Below are positions 31,258 through 36,828 of a stretch of 36,828 bases of DNA, piece by piece. Position 1 is the first letter of the stretch. Each line of letters starts with the position of its first letter. The stretch is from positions 1 to 36,828 of the forward strand of contig VGXE01000016.1 in NCBI GenBank assembly GCA_016873455.1, given 5' to 3'. The translations under genes and the position numbers were made by a program. Under the pieces are notes generated by a model. The model searched no databases. It was given only the letters and a program-made list of their open reading frames with translations, and had not been told where the DNA came from. The DNA is from Nitrospira sp. GTDB taxonomy: Bacteria; Nitrospirota; Nitrospiria; Nitrospirales; Nitrospiraceae.

Positions 31258-31752
31258 TTAGGCGTCGACTCGCTTGACCAGCGGCTGGCCCGCCAGCCCT
31301 ACCGGATAGAGCTTTGGTCCACGCGACGGATTCTGTTGGACCACCACCGGCGCAGCCATCTCCAACGTTCCATTCAGGCGTGCCCCCTCCTCAATCGAAA
31401 GAACGGGAGTCTTGAGACTGCCTTGGATCACAGCCTGGGCGAGTAGCGTGACCCGTTCCGTGGCTTGAATATCACCCATAATGGCCCCTTCACACACTAA
31501 CGAACCGGCAGAGACCTTGGCGGTGATCATCCCTTCAGACCCCACCAATAACCCGCCGTCGGCACGGATTTCCCCCTCCAGCGACCCATCGATCCGTAAG
31601 GTGCCGGAATAAGTGAGCACGCCTTTGAAGGTCACGCCCGCCCCGATAAATGCGCTGACAGCCTCACTGGATACCGCGTGGCTTCTGATCGAACCCTGTC
31701 CCTCTGGAATCATGCCCTCATCCGAGTACACCGTATTCCCTTGCTTCCACAT
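31258..31752 (-). CDS. Bactofilin (polymer-forming cytoskeletal protein)
   Basis: The 164-residue protein holds the bactofilin beta-helix: IGAGVTFKGVLTYSGTLRID, GSLEGEIRADGGLLVGSEG, MITAKVSAGSLVCEGAIMGD, ATERVTLLAQAVIQGSLKTP and LSIEEGARLNGTLEM. Flanking tails are short and disordered, as usual. Bactofilins form filaments that place cell-wall enzymes or determine cell shape. GGAGGGAGGGG lies upstream of the ATG. It fits the peptidoglycan genes (murJ, mtgA) in this window. Confidence 0.94.
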   Translation of the reverse strand: MWKQGNTVYSDEGMIPEGQGSIRSHAVSSEAVSAFIGAGVTFKGVLTYSGTLRIDGSLEGEIRADGGLLVGSEGMITAKVSAGSLVCEGAIMGDIQATERVTLLAQAVIQGSLKTPVLSIEEGARLNGTLEMAAPVVVQQNPSRGPKLYPVGLAGQPLVKRVDA

Positions 31753-31946
31753 ACAAGCCCCTCCCTCCTACCCTTCATCACATTGTGTGTTGGTTTCCGC
31801 CTTTCGCCGTCCTCACATTCCTCTATCGGTTCCGAATGGAATTTATTGAGTGCCATGGACGAGACCCTGCACATATGGGTGCAGATCCGTCCGCCGTGCT
31901 ATATCATGGGGCAGTACCCTGAAGGTCCTAGCCTCAACAACGCGTC

Positions 31947-32252
31947 ATGGCTCTGGAACGATCGTCTCATGTGCCGGGTGGATTTCAGGTGCGGCACCGC
32001 GTGCTGGGCATCTATCAAGGCAGTGCCATCGACCTTGCCTTCTGGCATCCATCCTCGAATATGCCGGAATACGGCCTGTGCCGGTTTTCCACGGAAGACA
32101 AGGCTCAGGCATTTGTCGATTTCCTCTGCTCAGCCATGTGTACCGAACCGCTTGATCGAAACGATCTGACGGTTGAACCGTATGATCTCACGAAGCATGA
32201 GCAGTTAGTGACGGAGTACCCGCTTCCGTCAGCCTGGGAATCACCCCTCTAA
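31947..32252 (+). CDS. Small protein of unknown function, probably the 3' part of a frameshifted gene
   Basis: The 101-residue frame has a natural composition: FQVRHRVLGIYQGSAIDLAF, PEYGLCRFSTEDKAQAFVDF, then TVEPYDLTKHEQLVTEYPLP. No domain is recognised. The ATG at 31947 has no ribosome-binding site and lies just after an in-frame stop (31929-31931). A different frame starting at ATG 31855 also reads like protein up to about 31985 (MDETLHIWVQIRPPCYIMGQ). Joining the two with a one-base shift near 31985 would give a continuous protein of about 130 residues. It is either a recent frameshift, a sequencing error, or two separate small genes. Confidence 0.5.
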   Translation: MALERSSHVPGGFQVRHRVLGIYQGSAIDLAFWHPSSNMPEYGLCRFSTEDKAQAFVDFLCSAMCTEPLDRNDLTVEPYDLTKHEQLVTEYPLPSAWESPL

Positions 32253-32258
32253 CGGCCG

Positions 32259-32813
32259 TTAGTCGTGGGAACCGGTCTGACCCGGAGCAAGCGGACTGGC
32301 AATCGGTGCGGCCACTGCCTGAGGCAATGCGGAAGACGTGGCGCCTGATCGCGAATGAATGAAGGCGAGGAGTCGTTTGTCTTCTTGTGCCTTTCGAAGA
32401 AACTTGAGCGCAATGCCACGAGCGCTGACCGACCGAACCATCGCCGCCACTTCGAGAGGGGGCTCGTTTGGGGCGATGCCGATTTCCAGATAAAAGATAT
32501 CGTCGACGTGCACTTGGGTCTCACTCTGAATGACACAGCCACCCAATGATAGATCCTTGACCGTGCCTTCGCCCCGCACCTTCCCGCCAGAAAACGACAG
32601 ACACAATCGCACGGGAATACGGAGATGCTCCCGTCGGTCGATCGGGCCGGAATGGTCTGTCCCCCTATTCCACGCTAAAAAGCGATGACTGCACTGCTGA
32701 CAATGGAACGGCATCATGCCGATCAACCTCGCCGCGTGTTCCCGCGGCGATTGCGGACGGGATCGGAGCACCACACTGTTCCGGCACCTTGGACACGCGA
32801 CCTGACGGCTCAT
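32259..32813 (-). CDS. Zinc-ribbon plus PilZ-domain protein
   Basis: The 184-residue protein starts MSRQVACPRCRNSVVL. Two Cys pairs (CPRC and CQQC, 30 to 50 residues apart) form a zinc ribbon. The PilZ domain follows, with DRREHLRIPVRL and DLSLGGCVIQSE as c-di-GMP contact motifs, then LEIGIAPNEPPLEVAAMVRS. The C-terminal tail is Ala/Pro-rich. The open frame extends 16 codons upstream, but the ATG at 32813 precedes the first Cys pair. It is the second PilZ protein in the window and is monocistronic, pointing away from the sdh genes only by its position 3' of them. Confidence 0.88.
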   Translation of the reverse strand: MSRQVACPRCRNSVVLRSRPQSPREHAARLIGMMPFHCQQCSHRFLAWNRGTDHSGPIDRREHLRIPVRLCLSFSGGKVRGEGTVKDLSLGGCVIQSETQVHVDDIFYLEIGIAPNEPPLEVAAMVRSVSARGIALKFLRKAQEDKRLLAFIHSRSGATSSALPQAVAAPIASPLAPGQTGSHD

Positions 32814-32959
32814 GACGGTCTTGGGCCTCCACCACGGACAAGCGGGCTTCCACGTTCTCACGATCGAACTATAAAGACCTTTCCCCTACAGTCAAGTTGA
32901 TTGGCATCCTGCGCGGCAGCCGACGAGCCGCCACAGGTAGTCAGAGGAGGCGTGGGCTG

Positions 32960-33748
32960 CTAATCAGATTCAGCCTGCAACGGGTCCGGCTTGCCGGGCG
33001 AACCGGCCTCGACGAGACCGGCACGGAGATATTCCCGGTTGAGCACAGCGATGAATCGCGTGCTGATACGTTTGGGGCAGACGGCTTCACACTCATATTG
33101 ATTACCGCAGACACCGAATCCTTCTCGGTCCATGGCCTCCATCATCGCAGCGACTCGGCGAGCCCGTTCAGGCTTTCCTTGGGGCACGGTGCCAAGATGA
33201 GCGATCTTGGCTGCCACGAACAACGTGGCCGATGCATTTTTACAGGCGGCCACACACGCTCCACAGCCGATGCAGGATGCCGCGTCCATAGCGGTCTCCG
33301 CCTGCTCCTTGCCGATCAGCAGCACATTGCCGTCGACCGCCCCACCCGTATTGACGGAAATGTACCCGCCTGCCTGCATCAGCCGGTCCAGCGCGCTCCG
33401 GTCCACGACAAGATCCTTGACGATCGGAAACGCCCGCGCGCGCCACGGCTCGATCGTAATCACGTCCCCACCGGAAAACCTACGCATATAGAGCTGGCAA
33501 GTCGCCATACCACGTTCCGGGCCATGAGGCACTCCGTTGATCACGAGCGAACAGCTTCCGCAGATCCCTTCCCGGCAATCGTGTTCGAACGCCACCGGGT
33601 CTTCCCCCTTGAGAATCAACCGCTGGTTCACCCCGTCAAGCATCTCCAAGAACGACATGTCGGGGCTGACCTCCTCCGTCTCATAGTCCACCAACCGCCC
33701 CGCGTCGTGTGGGCCTTGCTGCCGCCAAATCTTCAGGGTGAATTTCAT
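32960..33748 (-). CDS. sdhB: Succinate dehydrogenase iron-sulfur subunit
   Basis: The 262-residue subunit has the [2Fe-2S] ligands in [18 protein letters not shown] with the last Cys in MATCQLY. The [4Fe-4S] and [3Fe-4S] ligands are in [14 protein letters not shown] and [12 protein letters not shown]. It passes electrons from the SdhA flavin to the membrane heme/quinone site. GAGGAAG lies upstream of the ATG. It is the third gene of sdhCAB and is separated from sdhA by 53 bases that contain repeat B3. Confidence 0.96.
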   Translation of the reverse strand: MKFTLKIWRQQGPHDAGRLVDYETEEVSPDMSFLEMLDGVNQRLILKGEDPVAFEHDCREGICGSCSLVINGVPHGPERGMATCQLYMRRFSGGDVITIEPWRARAFPIVKDLVVDRSALDRLMQAGGYISVNTGGAVDGNVLLIGKEQAETAMDAASCIGCGACVAACKNASATLFVAAKIAHLGTVPQGKPERARRVAAMMEAMDREGFGVCGNQYECEAVCPKRISTRFIAVLNREYLRAGLVEAGSPGKPDPLQAESD

Positions 33749-33771
33749 CTCTCGTCTTCCTCTGTTCTATC

Positions 33772-33799
33772 TTTTACGCCTTACGTTTCACCCTTCGCC
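33772..33799. repeat. Heptad repeat tract, class B, copy B3
   Basis: Units TTTTACG, CCTTACG, TTTCACC, CTTCGCC. It sits inside the sdh operon, two bases past the sdhA stop codon and 23 bases before the sdhB start. Confidence 0.55.
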
Positions 33800-33801
33800 A
33801 G

Positions 33802-35715
33802 TCACTGATAGCTTCTGGTCGTCGGCTGCACAAATTCAAACACGAGGGGCTCCTTGTGCAAAACGGGGGATTCCTTCCGCCGATATTCCCAAGCCGCTAC
33901 ATGGGCAAACCGATCATCGTCTCGTTGCGGCTCTCCATCGGTGGTTTGATATTCCTCACGGAAATGCGCCCCGCATGACTCCTCCCGGTGCAAGGCGTCA
34001 TGGCACAGCAACTCGGCGAATTCGAGAAAGTCTGCCACTCGCCCCGCATACTCCAGTTCTTGATTGAAGGCCTCCCCCGATCCTGGGACGGCGACATCCC
34101 GCCAAAACTCCTCGCGTAGTGCAGGAATCGCTTCCAGGGCACCGGTCAGCCCTGTCCGAGAACGAGCCATCCCGCAGTGGTCCCACAAAATCTTTCCCAC
34201 CTCCCGATGAAACGAGGCTGCAGTGCGGCGCCCGTTCGCTCGAAGCAAATTGGCCACCTGACCAGTCACACGCTCCACAGCCGCACAAGATGCGCGCTGC
34301 TCCTCAGCCGATGGAGAGGGGGGGGCCGACGCCAAGTAATGGCCCATCGTATAGGGCAGAATAAAATATCCATCGGCCAGGCCCTGCATCAGGGAGCTCG
34401 CGCCGAGCCGGTTTGCGCCATGATCGGCGAAATTCGCCTCGCCGATGACAAAGAGGCCTGGAATCGTGCTCATCAAATTGTAATCGACCCACAAACCTCC
34501 CATCGTATAGTGCGGGGCCGGATAGATACGCATGGGCACCCGATAGGCATCTTCGCCGGTAATCCGCTGATACATCTCAAAGAGGTTGCCGTATCGCTCC
34601 TGCACTACCCCCAGCCCCTGCCGCTCGATCACATCGGCAAAATCCAAATACACACCGTGGCCACCCGGTCCGACACCTCGGCCCTCGTCGCACATCGCCT
34701 TCACCGCTCGGGAGGCGACATCACGCGGCACAAGGTTGCCAAACCTCGGATACCGGCGCTCCAGGAAATAGTCTCGCTCCGACAACGGTATCTCTTCGGG
34801 AAGCCGCCGATCAGCAGGCGCAATCGGCACCCACAGCCGTCCGTCGTTTCGGAGGGATTCGGACATGAGCGTGAGTTTGGCTTGATGCGTGTCCACCGGC
34901 GGGATCGCCGTCGGATGGATCTGGGTAAAACACGGGTTGGCGAAGGCGGCACCGTGTTTCCAGGCTCGGAACGTTGCGGTCACATTGCAGCTACTCGCAT
35001 TGGTGGACCGATAATACACATTCCCGTATCCACCGGTCGCCAACACGACCGCCTGCGCCATATGGGCCGTAATCCGTCCTGTCACCAAGTCACGGACGAC
35101 GATACCCCGAGCATGCCCGTCGATCACGATCAAATCGAGCATTTCGGTGCGCGGGCGCATCGTCACTTGTCCTCGCTCGATCTGCCAACACAAGGCCGAA
35201 TAGGCCCCCAGAAGCAGCTGCTGTCCGGTCTGACCCCGGCAGTAGAAGGTGCGTGCGACCTGCACTCCCCCGAACGAACGGTTGGCCAGTTGCCCGCCGT
35301 ACTCCCGCGCAAACGGAACACCGAGTGCCACACACTGATCGATGATCTGGGTGCTGACTTGGGCCAGGCGATAGACATTCGCTTCCCGTGAACGGAAATC
35401 CCCGCCCTTGAGGGTGTCGTAAAACAGCCGGGCGACACTGTCGCCGTCGTCCTGATAATTCTTCGCCGCGTTGATGCCCCCCTGCGCCGCGATGCTGTGC
35501 GCCCGCCTCGGGCTGTCCTGGGAACAAAAACACTCTACCTGGTAACCGAGCTGACCCAATGTCGATGCCGCGCTGGCGCCGGCCAGCCCGGTGCCCACGA
35601 CAATAATATTGAGCCGCCGCTTATTGCCCGGACTCACCAGCCTTTCGGTGAACCGGCGCCGATCCCACTTCGTCTCCAGCGGACCTGGCGGGATCTTAGG
35701 GTCGAGCGTCATCAT
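33802..35715 (-). CDS. sdhA: Succinate dehydrogenase flavoprotein subunit
   Basis: The 637-residue subunit shows the FAD site [20 protein letters not shown], the flavin-linking His in [16 protein letters not shown], and substrate motifs THPTAIP-like [36 protein letters not shown] and [19 protein letters not shown]. This is the class B (Bacillus/epsilonproteobacterial) style. It oxidises succinate to fumarate. The ATG at 35713-35715 overlaps the sdhC stop by three bases (ATGA); the frame is open further upstream inside sdhC in a non-coding sense. Confidence 0.96.
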   Translation of the reverse strand: MMTLDPKIPPGPLETKWDRRRFTERLVSPGNKRRLNIIVVGTGLAGASAASTLGQLGYQVECFCSQDSPRRAHSIAAQGGINAAKNYQDDGDSVARLFYDTLKGGDFRSREANVYRLAQVSTQIIDQCVALGVPFAREYGGQLANRSFGGVQVARTFYCRGQTGQQLLLGAYSALCWQIERGQVTMRPRTEMLDLIVIDGHARGIVVRDLVTGRITAHMAQAVVLATGGYGNVYYRSTNASSCNVTATFRAWKHGAAFANPCFTQIHPTAIPPVDTHQAKLTLMSESLRNDGRLWVPIAPADRRLPEEIPLSERDYFLERRYPRFGNLVPRDVASRAVKAMCDEGRGVGPGGHGVYLDFADVIERQGLGVVQERYGNLFEMYQRITGEDAYRVPMRIYPAPHYTMGGLWVDYNLMSTIPGLFVIGEANFADHGANRLGASSLMQGLADGYFILPYTMGHYLASAPPSPSAEEQRASCAAVERVTGQVANLLRANGRRTAASFHREVGKILWDHCGMARSRTGLTGALEAIPALREEFWRDVAVPGSGEAFNQELEYAGRVADFLEFAELLCHDALHREESCGAHFREEYQTTDGEPQRDDDRFAHVAAWEYRRKESPVLHKEPLVFEFVQPTTRSYQ

Positions 35716-36389
35716 GTCCGCACCAATCCGAGAAACACCGCGAGAATGATCACCAAGTTGCCCAGCACCACAAATAACGCGACCGCCGGCCCCGCAGCCT
35801 TGAAGACACGATTGAGCGCCGCATGCTCGAATCCCAATGTCTGCAAACTCCCGGACACCGCATGACTGAGGTGCATCCCAAGGACCAGCTGCCCTGCACA
35901 ATAGAGCAGCACATACAACGGATTGTGAAAGGCATGGATCACCTTGCCGAAGACATCCGCACGGCCTCGCTCATCCATGTGATCGTGGAAGGAGGAATCG
36001 ACGAGACCTGCGCTCAGATGCAAGAGATGAAACACGATAAACAGCAGGAGTAGACTGCCGGTGAGCGCCATGGTCCGTGAAGCCACGGACGCAACCCGAT
36101 AGTCACGGACCGCGTAGGCCACTGGACGGGCGCGCCGGTTGCGAAGGGCGAGCTGAATGGCCAAGGCGATGTGGACGACCGCAACCGTCAGCAGCCCAAA
36201 CCGCGCGGTCCACAAGACCATCGGCATCTCGCGCAGGAAGGCGGCATACCCATTGTACGCACCGGGCCCCTCCAAGACTTGAAGGTTGCCCAGCATGTGA
36301 AACACCACAAATCCAGCCAGGCCTAGTCCGCTCAGCGCCACAGCGACTTTGCTGCTCAGTGTGGTCCGAAAGTGGCTGGTACGAGGCAT
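35712..36389 (-). CDS. sdhC: Succinate dehydrogenase cytochrome b558-type membrane subunit
   Basis: The 225-residue protein has five membrane segments ([96 protein letters not shown]). Conserved His residues in [23 protein letters not shown] and [10 protein letters not shown] fit two-heme b558 cytochromes of class B SQR/QFR. It anchors SdhAB and passes electrons to quinone. The ATG at 36389 has GGAGG five bases upstream; an ATG five codons earlier would bury that site. First gene of sdhCAB. Confidence 0.93.
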   Translation of the reverse strand: MPRTSHFRTTLSSKVAVALSGLGLAGFVVFHMLGNLQVLEGPGAYNGYAAFLREMPMVLWTARFGLLTVAVVHIALAIQLALRNRRARPVAYAVRDYRVASVASRTMALTGSLLLLFIVFHLLHLSAGLVDSSFHDHMDERGRADVFGKVIHAFHNPLYVLLYCAGQLVLGMHLSHAVSGSLQTLGFEHAALNRVFKAAGPAVALFVVLGNLVIILAVFLGLVRT

Positions 36390-36404
36390 TACCCTCCTCG
36401 ACAT

Positions 36405-36766
36405 TCGAATACGGACTGCACAGGCCGTCCCTGCAGTGAGTCGGCAATCATCTCGCTTCTTATGTACTCTGCTTCAGCCGAGACCGCAAGTGTGGGAACG
36501 ATTCCGTGTTCTTTCGTTCGAAGAATGATGGAGGAGAGGCAGTCGGTATCGGATGGGAAGAGCTCGGGCCGTTCTCACGGCGGCTCATGGGATATATCAA
36601 GCTGCGGATGGGCTCAATAGCCGGGGCGTAATTCGTTTAACATGTGATTCTACTTGCTCGGCCTCGCTGGTGCCAACATTCATCCTATCAAGCGCCATCA
36701 CAGAGGTGGCTCCGGTTGGTTGGACAGTATCGGCCCATTCTTAAGTGGCGCCTGGCGGATAGCTGA
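36405..36766. other. Gap between sdhC and the edge transposase
   Basis: It should contain the sdhCAB promoter and the right end of the IS element whose transposase ends at 36767. The segment TCCGGTTGGTTGGACAGTA (about 36711-36729) may be part of the IS terminus; its reverse complement includes CTGTCCAAC. No convincing gene is seen. Confidence 0.4.
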
Positions 36767-36828
36767 CTACGCGGCGGTCTGCCGTGTCGTCAGATGGTCA
36801 TAGTACACCTGGTCCGGCGTCTGGCCGT
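36767..36828 (-). CDS. C-terminus of a DDE (IS3/IS481-like) transposase, cut by the window edge
   Basis: The last 20 codons read GQTPDQVYYDHLTTRQTAA then TAG. The G-x-TP-x-x-VY motif is the usual ending of the integrase core of IS3/IS481-type transposases (NG.TP.E.Y). The rest lies beyond the window. It shows that an insertion element borders the sdh operon upstream of sdhC. Confidence 0.6.
   Translation of the reverse strand, partial: GQTPDQVYYDHLTTRQTAA

Noticed and set aside
36372-36744. Plus-strand frames upstream of sdhC
   Set aside because: They overlap the sdhC start region antisense and show no coding features.

Overview
The window looks like a chromosomal segment of a Nitrospira-type bacterium (Nitrospirota). 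This is an inference from moderately high GC, gene content and protein flavour: heptose/LPS genes, a CAB-ordered succinate dehydrogenase, SurA/PpiC chaperones, LemA/TPM proteins and abundant GTG starts. No rRNA, tRNA or CRISPR array was seen.

Region 1 (1 to about 11 kb) is an accessory stretch. It opens with the 3' end of a TonB-dependent receptor, followed by a complete IS4-family element that cuts off the next gene. Then come a small acidic protein, a secreted nuclease-like protein, a DUF4160/DUF2442 pair and an OLD-like ATPase/TOPRIM protein. A barnase/barstar pair follows, boxed between two near-identical palindromes. The stretch ends with a protoglobin, an AbiEii-like nucleotidyltransferase with a small partner, a YbgC thioesterase, a four-helix-bundle (23S-IVS type) protein boxed by inverted 7-bp repeats, and a lone CARF protein of the Cas TIGR02710 type with no cas genes nearby. 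Several of these families are toxin, antitoxin or defence related.

Region 2 (11 to 23.6 kb, mostly + strand) is envelope, stress and repair: NfeD plus an SPFH protease-partner, gmhA with a coupled conserved gene and a SprT-like metalloprotease, DNA polymerase IV, heptose-1-P adenylyltransferase, mfd, a PpiC lipoprotein, SurA, EngB (opposite strand) and MtgA.

Region 3 (23.6 to 31 kb, - strand) reads as one long run: lemA, TPM1, TPM2, PilZ, murJ, ogt, dtd, an unknown gene, isoaspartyl peptidase and a VOC protein.

Region 4 (31 to 36.8 kb) holds a bactofilin, a probably frameshifted small gene, a zinc-ribbon PilZ protein and sdhCAB. The last bases carry the C-terminus of a second transposase.

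The most distinctive structure is a set of degenerate 7-bp-period repeat tracts in two sequence classes. They sit at gene edges throughout, sometimes supplying stop codons or occupying the ribosome-binding region. One inverted pair encloses a whole gene. I do not see one large new multi-gene system; the best candidates are the two boxed cassettes and the divergent solitary CARF protein.
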